A stretch of 64,000 nt of DNA from Strigamia acuminata (lineage: Eukaryota > Arthropoda > Chilopoda > Geophilomorpha > Linotaeniidae), in assembly GCA_949358305.1 (NCBI GenBank), contig OX442318.1, positions 13,002,517-13,066,516 of the forward strand. The letters run 5' to 3'. Positions 1 through 10,774 of the stretch are shown here, piece after piece. The position numbers and the translations under genes were made by a program. The notes under the pieces were generated by a model that saw only the letters and a program-made list of their open reading frames with translations, was not told where the DNA came from and ran no database searches. Within the stretch, counting starts at the first letter, position 1. Each line of letters opens with the position of its first letter.

Positions 1-48
1 AGAAACATGCCACCAAACAACAAGTTTGCCCAGACGGCCATTACGTAG

Positions 49-1367
49 GGCTCTGAACAAAACGCAGGGTACACCCAAAATGGGGTACCCAATTTGGGTA
101 CCCAAGTGCAACGAAATGTATTTAGTTAAGAATAAAAACTTTCACTTTTCTTTAAAATTTGTAGTAATTTGCCTTTATTTAAGACATTTATATAGAAAAC
201 AACATTGATTGTGAATTATTTTCCCCACAAATACAACTAATTCGTTTTGATAAGATAAATCATTCCTCCTTTTTGGTTTTACAAAACCAGGAGGAGTTGC
301 TCAATCAACCAGGAAAAAATATCTCTGTTTGGATCGTAACAGGATGTCGCAAAAATAATGGTAAAGTTTTTCTTTCTCAACAAATAGGAATGTACTGACT
401 GAAAACTGGTAATTCTAATTGTTAATGTTAATTTGTAGGCAAAATTCATTCACTTGACTTTGGAGTCCAGTGATGTAAGTAATAACTTTAAAAAATATGT
501 CATATCTTGTGTTTACCATGTGATTTTTAGTTAAAACAAATCGATTTTGTTGATTTATTAGCTAAATTAAATCAATTTTGTGGATTTTTTAGCTAAATTA
601 AATCGAATTTTATGATTTTTAGCTGATTTAAATCTAATTTTATGATTTTTAGCTAATTTAAATAGATTTTGTTGATTTTTTAGCTAATTTAAATCGATTT
701 TGTGGATTTTTTAACTAATTTAAATCGATTTTGTGGATTTTTTAGCTAATTTAAAAAATGAGGCTTTGACATTTGATTTGTCACTTGGTGATGAACCAAG
801 TGATAATTTGAAGGAGCTTTTATTTATTCGATTCAGTGTTGCTCTGTGATAATTTTAATAATTTGCTGTGATAATTTCCATAATTTTCTTTGATTATTTC
901 CATAATTTTCTGTGATAATTTGAAAATTTTCTGTGATAATTTGAAAATTTTCTGTGATAATTTGAAAATTTTCTGTGATAATTTTAATTATAATTATGTT
1001 GAATTTCTATAATTTTATGTTGAATTTGATGATTTTTTGTTGATTTTTTGATAATTTTGTGTTTAATTTTGTCGATTTTATGTTTAATTTCGATGATTTT
1101 GTGTTTAATTTTAATAATTTTGTGTTTAATTTTGATGATTTGTTGTTATTAATTTTGATGATTTCTTGTTTTATTTTGATAATTTTATGTTTAAATTTAA
1201 TAATTTTGTGTTGAATTTTTATAATTTTCTTTAATTTTTAATAGAATAATGATACCGGTAATAAAAATTATATTCATTTCTGAAAATTTGATTAATTATT
1301 TCTGGAAATCTGGGGTACCCAAATTGGGTACCCAAATTTGGGTGTACCCTGCGTTTTGTTCAGAGCC
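49..1367. mobile_element. Mutator-like MITE in intron 3 of DEG/ENaC copy A
   Basis: The element is 1319 bp with long terminal inverted repeats. The left end starts GGCTCTGAACAAAACGCAGG and the right end is its reverse complement; the match is perfect for about 30 bp and near-perfect to about 50 bp. It is flanked by a 9-bp direct repeat, ATTACGTAG, at 40-48 and 1368-1376. Paralogous copies B (about 16130) and C (about 40585) hold one uninterrupted target (attatgtag or attatgtgg), which is the empty site. The interior is very AT-rich and made of short degenerate repeats (about 540-760 and 850-1220) with no coding capacity. A 9-bp target duplication with long inverted ends fits a non-autonomous Mutator-like element. 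The superfamily is inferred; the insertion itself is directly seen. Confidence 0.85.
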
Positions 1368-1680
1368 ATTACGTAGCGCATTTAATCGAGGCAATATTTA
1401 CTTGCGGTTATCAGTTGTTAGTATTAACTTTTTTCAAGCAGTGGCATTGCGAGATTTGCAAGTTCGGGGGAGCGAGCAAATAAAAATACAGGCCTGACGC
1501 GTACAATTTAAAAGTGTATCATGATTATTTTTTGATAAATTTTCAACAAAATATGAGGATTTTTTTGTCATATTTACCAGCAAAATATGACAATATTTTG
1601 ATAAATTTTAATAAAAATTATCAATTACCCACAGTGACGATGTCGATTTGTAGTTTTGAAGATTCCTTACAACTATCGTA

Positions 1681-1724
1681 GGTACGAGGGCCGACAATGA
1701 GCGCTCATTGTCGGCCCTCGTACC
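1681..1724. repeat. Perfect 44-bp palindrome in intron 3 of copy A
   Basis: A 44-bp sequence that equals its own reverse complement, with no loop; it begins GGTACGAGGGCCGACAATGA. It lies between exon 3 and the missing exon 4 of copy A. The same position in copy B (16446-16499) and copy C (40784-40835) has the same palindrome with one and two mismatches. Confidence 0.9.
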
Positions 1725-2049
1725 TGCGCAGAAAGAATGGTAAGCATTGCTAATAGGCACAAAAAAATAAAAGCAATGGTTAAGTTAAACCAGTATTATT
1801 CATTGGAAGCTGGGGTTCTAAGAATCCTTTAAATAATGTGCAACAGGAACTGCTGATTATTGGGTACTCTGGATAATTTGAGCACACCAGGAATTTGGGT
1901 ACCCTACACCAGACATACCAGGAAAATAATTTTGGCATACTACCGGTAGTGGTCTAATTGACAAAGGTGCAAGAATTGCTTTTACAGCACCACAATTCAC
2001 TTGTGAGGCAGATATTATTGATAAAAAATTCATTAAACTCGAGACTAAC

Positions 2050-2743
2050 TTTCAGATAGCTGCATCCTTTGGGATATTTAAATTTAATGACCATCTTGAA
2101 ATTAGAATTTCCAGTTTCACATTGAAATGCTAAGCAAAGTAAATTGTAAAACATGATTGTGTTTGTTCTGAAAGTCAAATGTTCTTACGACTAGAAATTT
2201 GTGCAATTGGCCATGTAAGAGATTCGTGGTTTTTTATTGTCACATTAAGTTTGAATTTCTTCTGTAAGATATAAATTCTTTTATTAATTTTTAATTCAGG
2301 ATTGATAGAAAGGAAAATGCATAAACACTTACCGCTTGAACAAAAGCACCGGTTATGTAACTATGCGTTTTGAAATATTTTAGGTCATACAAATTACGAC
2401 GTTGAGATTGTTTAAAAATAGCAATAAATTTGTTAAATTCTTCAGTAGTTTCTGGATACGCATAGACATAGGGAAAGGAACCGTAGGACATTTCCATCAA
2501 GTGCACGGAAACCATTGTTGGCTCGGACAAGTAATAGAATATTCGATCTGCAGTTTGGTAAATGCATGTTGACAAATTTAAGCTGAGTATTACGAAATAG
2601 AGAATAGAAAAAATCTTTTTCTTTTTGTAAATGCTGTTCATTTGCTTGAAGAATGACGGTATTTCCATTTGTTCTCTGAAAACATCACGAGTAACACGTC
2701 GCAGTTTTCTTCTAAGATATCGATTTGATTTGAATATATTCAT
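2050..2743 (-). CDS. Two-module DEG/ENaC channel, copy A, exons 1-3 (partial)
   Basis: This is the amino-terminal part of a degenerin/ENaC-type cation channel subunit, a plasma-membrane protein. Exon 1 is 2333-2743 (137 codons): a basic cytoplasmic start, a KKKK stop-transfer run, the first membrane helix (around residues 44-62) and the FPYVY stretch that corresponds to the post-TM1 FPAVTIC motif. Exon 2 is 2189-2261 and exon 3 is 2050-2129. Junctions use GTAAGT, GTAAGA and GTTAGT donors and keep the reading frame. Exon 4 onward lies beyond the left edge; the MITE at 49-1367 sits in the intron leading to it. Relative to copies B and C, exon 1 lacks 36 bp, an in-frame loss of 12 codons that removes one cysteine of the extracellular domain. 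Expressed or decaying status cannot be judged without the rest of the gene. Confidence 0.75.
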
Positions 2744-3240
2744 GATGTGCCTAGTTCATCTCAAATACGCCTATACAGAAAGCTGAAAGTAGTTCAGATT
2801 AACCAAGGCCGGATTTACACACAAGCAAAACAAGCAGTGCTCACGGCTCACACCCATCGGAAAAAATCCGAAAAAATTCAAATTTCCGAAAAAAATTCAA
2901 AGAAAAACAACAAAATGTAACAACTGAATATATTGTATGCACAGTTAGGCGCGTTTTTGGAGACAATTTGTCTGTTTATATATGAACCGCACACGGCCGG
3001 ATTTACATACAAGTGAAACAAGCAGTTGCTTCGGGCCCCCGGAAAAAAATTCACATTTCTGAAAAAAATCTAAAAAGAAGTCTGCACATTTCCAATGACG
3101 AATGTGTGAAAATACGCCATTAGAAATGTCCAAACAGGTTTCCAAGAGCGAATTTGTGCACATTTGCCATTGGAAATGTATGACTGTTGCCTCTACATTC
3201 ATGATAAACATGCTGGACAATGGTTTTTCCATAATGTCCA
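2744..3240. other. Upstream region of copy A
   Basis: No gene is seen. This flank is shared with copies B (17539-18120) and C (41891-42290). It holds short runs of a CCGAAAAAAATTCA-like repeat and pieces of the CCAATGGCGAAT inverted motif (about 3085-3180). The promoter of the channel gene should lie here, but I could not place a convincing TATA box or initiator. Confidence 0.4.
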
Positions 3241-4090
3241 CACACCACCTTATGGGCCCAAGGTCACCTCCTCATTGGGAGAAGTGATCTAGCCCGGGGA
3301 AGGAGGGAGCAGAGTGGTGTGGGGAGGAGTTAGAGAAAGAGTGCGGACACCGACCAGGACGGTCGTGTGTAGGGAGTTGGAGGAGTTGTATTCATTAAGG
3401 GGACAAGACGTGTCCCAGCTGTGTGGACTCTGCACTCCTTCCCATTTACCGCAGAGACGCTCACAGCTGTGAGCGTCTCTGCAGGCTGCAGCCTGCGTGA
3501 GTGGCTACTGCGGGTCGTAGGTGAGTACGACATGAATGTAATGTTGAACCGACAACGTCACCCATTGGGCTCACGCCCCGTGTGTGACGGGTCGGTTGCC
3601 GGTGCGGTGTGCCTTCGTGGCACCCCCGCAATGGGTGACGGATTCCCCATACCCCTAGACAACACATTAAAGGCCAACAACCAATAATAGGAAGTCTTGT
3701 CATTTATTTACGTGAGTATGCGTCCCACACCAGTATAATTAGTCCCCTAATTGCATTGGCGAAGACCATATCAGTCACAGCTTCTCAGATCGATTCACCC
3801 CACCTTCACAAAACAGCGCACTGTCAGACGCAACTGAAGCTGTTGTCCCCGCAACTGTTGTGACCACAACAGTTGCTGTGCCGACTGTTGTTGTGCTCGC
3901 AACTGTTGCCATGTCGACTCTTGCTGTGTCCGCAACAGTTGCTGTGCCGATTGTTGTTGTGCCTACACCGATTCCAAACACTAGAGCACAAGCTGCGCAT
4001 GCGCTGGCAATTGGGGCTGTCGCTGCCCCTGTCGTTGACCCGAGCGTTGTATCTCCAAATGAGCCTTTGGAATCTAGTCAACCTTTCTAA
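3241..4090. repeat. Dispersed repeat block plus 33-bp CAACAGTTG repeats (unit A)
   Basis: A GC-richer block of unknown origin. Homologues occur at about 18480-19235 and 43765-45020 upstream of copies B and C. A more diverged relative sits in intron 5 of B (about 13900-14460) and of C (about 37640-38200). Shared landmarks include a GGTCACC/GTGACCTAG pair, a GTGAGTACGACATGAATG stretch and a CCCTAGACAA tail. From about 3840 it runs into tandem units of roughly 33 bp built on CAACAGTTGC. Open frames on both strands here come from the repeat and differ between copies, so I do not call a protein. A decayed transposon is the simplest reading. Confidence 0.5.
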
Positions 4091-4395
4091 TGGCGAATTA
4101 TAAACAATCCTAGAAATTTGCCTTTGGAACAAAGTCAGCCTTCACAATTCGCCATTGGAAACAACGCATTGTAACGTTTCCAATGGCGAATTTATTTTAA
4201 ATTAGAAATTTACCCTGCCACACAACGTTTCTAATGGCGAGTTTTTAGGCATGTGCCATTAGAAACGTAACAATTCGTTTCAAATGGCGAATTCCTTAAA
4301 ATTCGCCATTTCCCACAGTCACAATGCGTTTCCAATGGCGGATTTTTAAAAATTTGCCATTGGAAATGTCAAATGGGTTTCCAATGGTGAATCGC
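4068..4395. repeat. Cluster of CCAATGGCGAAT / ATTCGCCATTGG inverted motifs (unit A)
   Basis: About ten copies of a 12-15 bp motif, TTTCCAATGGCGAAT, alternate between strands every 20-40 bp, so neighbouring copies form imperfect hairpins. An example is the pair around 4326-4370, separated by an A/T-rich centre. Homologous clusters are at 26254-26570 and 45026-45335, and smaller ones near 3085-3180, 17955-18050 and 42140-42215. Confidence 0.7.
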
Positions 4396-4439
4396 TTTAC
4401 TAACGGGTATGATGATGTTGGGAATGCAATGCAGCCCTA

Positions 4440-5577
4440 CTCTTTGGTCTTCTAGGGCAGGGTTTCTAAACTTTATTAACCTGCGACCCCGGATATAAGT
4501 AGAAAAACTGTTAAGCTGGAACCCAAGTTCTAAATTACGACGCTACGAGAATCAGCGGTTGTAGCCCCAAATCAATGGTTTAGCCCGAAAATTGACATTT
4601 TAGACGTTACAATCACGATTATTGGCCTATCAAAAGTTGCTTTTTGGGCTAAAAACGTTGATTTATTTCCTTCCTAAAATTGTCAAGTTTCATGCTAAAT
4701 CTGTCGATTTTCTAAACCTTGCAATGACGAACTTTTGTCAGGGCCAGTGACGCCATGAAAATCAACGGCTTTTTTGTTGGTATTGTGATTTTAATTGGTT
4801 ACAGAGTAGTTACATTTTCAAAATTGCCAGATTGCTCTGGCTGACTGGCTCACCCCGTACTAAAAAAATGCACTTTAGCAGAGCAGAAACTTGGATTTAC
4901 GCCATTCAGCCTTGCCTGAACGCAACACAATTTGACTTGTTTTTTAATTGATTTAATTTAGTTTCGGTTTGACATTAAATTTATTTCGGCTTACCTGAAT
5001 TCTGGATTGCAATGACGCTCTCACAAGTGGAATTAAGCTGTAGCAAGACCTTGGCTTTGGCTGTGTTGCCTCCACGTGTGGTACAAACATGTGACACAAA
5101 CGTGTGACTTTTTGACCTGCTTTTGCTTTGACATTGAAAAACAAATCGATTTGGGAAATTGCTAGTTCTTTAATTACTTTCTATAGAGCGCAGAAGAATA
5201 GCCAATTGTGGACATTTTAGCTGGTAAATGAATTTTTGATGAAACAATTTGCTTGTGGTTTCTGTAATCAATATTGTAGCAAGTTTCATTTCTGATTCGG
5301 TGGAAGACAGAAAATAATATGAAAATGTTTCAAATTAAAAGTTGAAAAAATTAATAAATACATAAATACATAAATTAACGATGGTTTTGAAACTGGTGGT
5401 TTTAGTGTTGATGGCCGATCATGAGTTTATTCAACTAATTGGTGAATCAGATTAATGCACATTAATGTTCCTTAGGTTAGTTTTTAATAACAACCAGTTC
5501 CTTGGGAGCCATCAATGGTGTAACATCAGAATTTACCAGTATAAAGTGCAATGCGGATGTTTTGTAATACGTCACTA
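4440..5577. repeat. Duplicated intergenic block with a possible old exon
   Basis: This block recurs at about 26620-27770 and 45390-46510. Its middle (4953-5144, minus strand) has an open frame ending at a good donor (CAG followed by GTAAGC). The stretch recurs again inside unit A at about 8780-8960, where indels break the frame except for the last ten codons. It may be the remnant of an exon, but no protein family is recognised and no partner exon was found, so it is not called as a gene. Confidence 0.35.
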
Positions 5578-6494
5578 CCGTACTGCCTTGAACAATGGCC
5601 CGGGCGTTTAATTTTTTTTTTGACTTGCCCGCCAGGCGGTTATTCCAAACCAGGCAATTATTTAAGCCAGGCCTCTATCCAAAAAAAAAGTTGCTGACTC
5701 CAAACGTTTCGTTTGTTGAGGTTTCGTCCGTCGAAGTTGAACATTAGTAGCAGAGGCAAGCGGCGCAAATTCGGCGTAGCCGAGTGTGGAAGCGAATTGA
5801 CAAGGCGCCGTGTCGCCGACACGGACGTAATGACGACGTTAAATCGCCGAGACAAGTGCGCGCGGTTGAAGACCGCTTATATGCGCTCAAATAGCACACA
5901 AGGTGCTTTAAAGAATAAGGCAATGTTTAAATACATAAAACTTTACTAGAAAATAATACAAATCTTACATATAGGCATTTCCTAAGATGAGAAGGTGGGA
6001 AAGTGCACACGCCTGTGTGCGCTGCCATCTTGGATTTTTAGAATGATACAGATCAGGCACCCTGGTGCCGATTATCAACATTAGATAAAAGTAAACACAG
6101 CAAAATTAAATAGAAAAACTAGGCATTGCATGATACTGCATGCTTAAACACAATATAAAAGTATAAATGCCGAGAATAATTAAACAAGATCAAGCATAAA
6201 TGAAATATCTAAAAATACATTGTGATAAACAAAATAAACATTCAAAATGTGGTTCTATATCACATCGATATAAATCCTTTGGGTTTCACAAAACCAACAG
6301 AAGTTTCCTCCAAAAGGCTACTAAAAACCGTTTTTAATAACCGTTTTTAAAGTATTTTCCGGTTAACCCGGGGTATAAACGCGCCCGGCGTTTATTTGAG
6401 GCCGGCGCTTATTGGTTTTTCGAGTGGTGGTTGCCAGGCGCTTAATCAAGAGCCGGCGCTTAATTGCGCCCGACCATTGTTCAAGGCAGTACGG
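5578..6494. mobile_element. 917-bp TIR element flanked by TA (unit A)
   Basis: Terminal inverted repeats CCGTACTGCCTTGAACAATG and its reverse complement bound the element, with TA on both sides (5576-5577, 6495-6496). Unit B has the empty site (cactattaaag at about 27767). Unit C keeps only a rearranged 3-prime part at about 46640-46919. Shorter relatives with the same ends are at 50566-50735 and 51049-51217. TA target duplication suggests a Tc1/mariner-type or related non-autonomous element. Open frames inside it are not convincing. Confidence 0.75.
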
Positions 6495-6551
6495 TATTAA
6501 AGTTTTAACATTCAAACAACATGGAAGTCCGCTTAAAGTTTTGCGTAGATG

Positions 6552-6706
6552 CAGGGCTAGATTGGAAACAAATTTATTGCCGTGAAATTCGGGTGTCCGG
6601 GCCACAATTAATGAAGTCGGGACAGGCCACAGCGAGCCGCGACTGGCCACAGCGGCCAAGGGCCACCGGGAAACTCTCGGTAGCCCGCCGGGCCAGTCCA
6701 GCACTT
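6552..6706. mobile_element. 155-bp hAT-type MITE (unit A)
   Basis: Ends CAGGGCTAGATTGG and CCAGTCCAGCACTT, flanked by an 8-bp duplication CGTAGATG (6544-6551 and 6707-6714). Unit B has one copy of the target at about 27818-27828 (the empty site). Unit C carries the same insertion at 46976-47130, so it predates the A/C split or was exchanged between units. Confidence 0.75.
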
Positions 6707-6842
6707 CGTAGATGTTAAAGGAAGCTGTGAATATATATTGTATATTTATTTCGATTAAAATTACCAAACTGCGCACCAAGTGTGGTGGTAAACATAGACA
6801 AAAGCAACAACGTGGGTTTTTAAAAACCACTGTCGTCTAGTT

Positions 6843-7334
6843 CAGGGGTCGGCAACCTTTTGAGACAGTAGAGCCAAAAGTTAAAATTTACATAATTTCC
6901 CAGTCTTTAAAGAGCCACTAAAATATATATATATAAGAGCCACTAACATATACTGTATATATATAAGAGCCACTAACATATATATATATAAGAGCCACTA
7001 ACATATATATATATATATATATATTACTTTAGCAACGCCCGTTTTAGCGACGCCATGTTTCATTTGCTTAGATTCAGCTAGTTTAGGTCAGGTTAGGTCA
7101 GGTTAGGTTAGTTTGGTTAGATTAGGTCAGGTCAGCTTAGGTTAGGTTAGGTTTAATTAGGCTAAAAAACGGTGTCGCTAATACGGGCGTCGTTAAAGTG
7201 AAGTACATTCCTCCAGTTATATGTATGTACTTCACTTTAGCGACGCCCGTTTTAGCGACGCCGTTTCTTGCAAGCCGCATCTTGACATTGAAAGAGCCGC
7301 ATGCGGCTCGCGAGCCGCAGGTTGCCGACCCCTG
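6843..7334. mobile_element. hAT-type MITE with GGGGTCGGCAACC ends
   Basis: The ends CAGGGGTCGGCAACCT and AGGTTGCCGACCCCTG are inverted repeats typical of hAT elements. An 8-bp duplication GTCTAGTT flanks it (6835-6842 and 7335-7342), and units B (about 28100) and C (about 47260) are empty. Inside are three AGAGCCACTAACATATATAT units, a TTAGG-like stretch (7079-7160) and a TTTAGCGACGCC(C) inverted segment. Confidence 0.9.
7079..7160 (+). repeat. Degenerate TTAGG-like tandem repeat
   Basis: About 80 bp of imperfect 5-bp units (TTAGG, TCAGG, TTTGG) inside the hAT MITE. It resembles the arthropod telomere repeat TTAGG but is degenerate and internal to a transposon, so it is not evidence of a chromosome end. 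Confidence 0.6.
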
Positions 7335-7556
7335 GTCTAGTTAAATTCTCAGCCTAGGCACTTATTATTTGAATAAATATTTATGGATTTGTCCGAAATT
7401 TGTGGATTTTTATTCCCCGCGTAATAGATGGTACGAGATGAGTGCCAGCATCGAGAACTTAGCGCAATCCTTATTGCCACACGTGATCAATTGAGTTGAT
7501 CTCAATAAAATACAAACGCACTTTACAAATATATACATCAAAATTAGATTAACATG

Positions 7557-7756
7557 CAGGGGCGGATCTAGCTTTTCGCGGGCCCGGGGCTTGAGGTGTT
7601 TTCGGGGCCCTTCATCGAAAATTTTAATAGCGACGTTTCTTCTTTTTTGTTTTTTAGCGACTTTTTTTTTTTTTTTTTTAGTACTTGGCCCTGCGTCTTG
7701 GGGATTTGGGGGCCTGGGGCTCAAGCCCCATTTGCCCCTATTTAGATCCGCCCCTA
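7557..7756. mobile_element. 200-bp hAT-type MITE with GGGGCGGATC ends
   Basis: Ends CAGGGGCGGATCTAG and TTTAGATCCGCCCCTA, flanked by the 8-bp duplication TTAACATG (7549-7556, 7757-7764). The paralogous sites in B (about 28316) and C (about 47470) are empty. A relative with the same ends is at 61265-61474. Confidence 0.85.
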
Positions 7757-7882
7757 TTAACATGAAATAAACACTAAAATACATAAAACGTAGAAATTGT
7801 CATCCTGGCACTAACCCTAAAGCCTTGGCAACCAATCGGATGACAGGAACTGAAGGCTACCGTAAAGAGATGTGACCGAAAG

Positions 7883-8601
7883 TAGGGTTGCACCGAATAT
7901 TTGGTTTGTATTCGGTTATTCGGCCTATTCGGCTTAAAAACCGAATATTATGTATTCGGCCGAATATCACTTGTTATTCGGCCGAATACATAATAATGAT
8001 AAAATTTGAATTATTTGAATTTTTCAGTGTAACCTTTTGCCTTTTACAGGCTGAATACTAATAATTTATACAATGCACAGTGCATTTTCCGAGATAACTT
8101 CATATTTTTAGGTCAAGTTTGCATTTTTTTTAACGAAAAAATTTAATTTTTACTATTAAATTGCAATTATTGCCTAAACATCACAAATTGTTGAATAAAA
8201 ATTCAATATATATTTTAAAAATAAAATTCTTAAGGTAATGATTGCATTTTCTCTGTAAAAAATGCACTTTTTAGGCAAAAATCGCACTATTAAGAAAAAA
8301 ATCGCTATTTTTAGGCAAAATTTGCATTTTTTTCAGAAAAAGGACATTTTAAACATAAAAGCAACATTTTAAACATAAAAACAACATTTTTTGGGTAAAA
8401 AGAACATTCTAAAACCTAAAAACTGGATTTATTAGATAAAAATTAAATTTTTTCAACTAAAAATGGCTTTTTTTCAACATAAAAAGTTTGTTTTTTTAAT
8501 ATTCGGTTATTCGGCCGAATACCGAATATTCGGCCATGGTATTCGGTTCCGAATATTCGGTATTCGGTTATTCGGCCTTTTTAATATTCGGTGCAACCCT
8601 A
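7883..8601. mobile_element. 719-bp hAT-type element with TAGGGTTGCACCGAAT ends
   Basis: Inverted ends TAGGGTTGCACCGAATAT and ATATTCGGTGCAACCCTA with an 8-bp duplication ACCGAAAG (7875-7882, 8602-8609). B (about 28432) and C (about 47580) are empty. Sub-terminal parts are many copies of ATTCGG(TTATTCGG) and the centre has AAAATTTGCATTTTT-like repeats. No transposase is encoded. Confidence 0.9.
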
Positions 8602-8754
8602 ACCGAAAGTTTTAATCAGCGCAAATGATCTGGCGACTAAAGTAATTATTTATTTACAAATAAAATAAACGTTTTTGCTTCCAAAACAAATCGAAAAATA
8701 ACAAGCTTTATAAATCCTCTCACACCCAGGTTCGTCCAAAGCCAAATTTTCATT

Positions 8755-10065
8755 TTCGTTTGGTTTTTAATTAAATATAGTTCTGATTACCTGAATTCTG
8801 GATTGCAGTGATGCTCTCACAAGAGAAATTAACACCAGCTGTAGCAAGACCTTGAGTTGCCTACAAGTGTGGTACAAACGTGTGACTTTATGACCTACTT
8901 CTTCTTTGACATTGAAAAACAAATCGATTTGGGAAATTGCTAGTTCCTTAATTACTTTCTAGAGCGCAGAAGAATAGCCAATTGTGGAAATTTTAACTGG
9001 TAAATAAATTCTTGATGAAGCAATTTGCTCCTGGTTTTTCTAATCAATATTGTAGCAAGGTTCATTTCTGATTCGGTGGAAGACACCAAATAATATGAAA
9101 ACGTTTCAAATTGAAAGTTGACAAAATGGCTTAAAACGTAAGGTCAATGCACATTGGTGTTCCTTAGATTAATTTTTGTTGGAACATCAAGCATTTCCGC
9201 ATTGCATTGTTGTCTATCCGACCCCATTGGTCAGATAGACCCGTAACATATCATTAACGTTACATTGATGTTTTTGGTATGGAAACCCCTAGAATTTACA
9301 ATAAAGATATTCATTATCCCAGAGTCTGTAGTTGCCTACCCTCCTTTGTCTTAACATATAACTTTAGTTTATGGGCCCAGCACGCTTTCACTACGCGTAA
9401 ACAATACCACACAAGCCAATGCCGTATCTATCGTTTGCCAATCGTTAAAAACATCAGTCCTTTTGAAAGAAATGGCAGAGGACATCTCAGTTCTGAGCCC
9501 AGGAGTGAACTCATTTATTTGTCCAGTTTACATTAATAGGAAATCTCCTATTACCCCATAATAAGTCTAATTGATCAACCGATGATGATATGGTCAGCAG
9601 CACCATCTTTTGTTAGAATTTAGCAAACTAATTAATCGAATTATCATGTTATGAATCGGCTGATTAACCTTAAAATACATAAAACATTGGTATTCATGTA
9701 TTTAGTCAACGAGATTAAATTTGCCGCTTTGTTGATAACAACGCCATCTAGGGACAAAATTAGTCCTTTATTCGAATAGGGTTCATGACACGCTGTATAC
9801 TGTTACGTGGTTCATAAGTTAATTCACACAACTGTTTTGAAAGGATTAAGAATGACTCTGCGTTTAAACTCAATGATCTTTATTAAATCGGAAATTTCTC
9901 AACAGCAATATATGCAAACAGTTTCAATGATTACAGGTTTACAAAAATCAGTCAATTCTAACAATTATCTGGAATAATACAAAGTTTCAACCTTAAATCT
10001 ACTTTACATGATCTAGATTCTATACAGACTAGAGTTTGACAACTAAATAAATGCATAACAGTTAT
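8755..10065. other. Spacer between units A and B
   Basis: Unit A homology to the other units stops near 8755, exactly where the coiled-coil gene begins in B and C. A second, diverged copy of the 4950-5340 block follows (about 8770-9110). From about 9480 to 9791 there is a minus-strand sequence related to the LTR at 10775-11328 (shared TTGATCAA, AATAAG(G)GGGTAA and GATGGCG landmarks). No gene is seen. Confidence 0.4.
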
Positions 10066-10077
10066 TGTTTTGTAGTG

Positions 10078-10720
10078 TTAAAACACTTATAAGTGCTAAA
10101 ACGTTTCTTTCACAAGGACTTAAACGTGTATCGAGAGTTAAAACGTGTTTTCAAGAGTTAAAACGTGTTTTCAAGAGTTAAAACGTGTTTTCAAGAGTTA
10201 AAACGTGTTTTCAAGAGTTAAAACGTGTTTTCAAGAGTTAAAACGTGTTTTCAAGAGTTAAAACGTGCTTTCAAGAGTTAAAACGTGATTTCAAGAGTTA
10301 AAACGTGTTTTCAAGAGTTAAAACGTGTTTTCAAGAGTTAAAACGTGTTTTTAACAGTTGAAACGTGTTTTAAAGAGTTAAAACGTGTTTTCAAGAGTTA
10401 AGACGTGTTTTCAATAGTTAAAACGTGTTTTCAAGCGTTAAAACGTGTTTTCAAGCGTTAAAACGTGTTTTCAAGCGTTAAAACGTGTTTTCAAGCGTTA
10501 AAACGTGTTTTCAAGCATTAAAACGTGTTTTCAAGAGTTAAAACGTGTACTCTAGAGTTTAAACATGTTCTCAAAAACGTATTCTCAAGAGTCAAAACGT
10601 GTTTTCAAGAGTTAAAACGTGTTTTCAAGTGTTAAAACATGTTGTTTCAAGAGTTAAAACGTGTTATTTCAAAATTTAAGACGTGTGTTCTCAATAATTA
10701 CATCCTGTGCTTTCAAGTGT
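10078..10720. repeat. 20-bp minisatellite downstream of copy B
   Basis: A tandem array of GTTAAAACGTGTTTTCAAGA, about 22 regular units from 10121 to 10560 and then degenerate ones. It lies about 0.8 kb beyond the stop codon of copy B, with the solo LTR at 10775 between them. Variant units (AAGCG for AAGAG) are clustered, as expected from local unit duplication. Confidence 0.95.
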
Positions 10721-10774
10721 TTAAATATGAACACTAGTGGTGGTAGTAAGTTGTTGCATTAATTTGGTAGATAT

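Noticed and set aside
3775-4132. Several overlapping open frames on both strands
   Set aside because: They arise from the 33-bp CAACAGTTG repeat, are low in complexity and are not conserved between units A, B and C.
4953-5144. Exon-like frame ending in a CAG/GTAAGC donor, present in all units
   Set aside because: The extra copy near 8780-8960 breaks the frame with indels and no partner exon was found, so it is described as a repeat, not a gene.
6363-6830. 155-codon minus-strand frame (and 46781-47254)
   Set aside because: It spans the end of a TIR element and a hAT MITE; open because of GC-rich transposon sequence, with no coding motif.
10078-10720. Regular direct repeats resembling a CRISPR array (also 34021-34992)
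   Set aside because: The 20-bp units are head-to-tail with no unique spacers, and the sequence is clearly eukaryotic.
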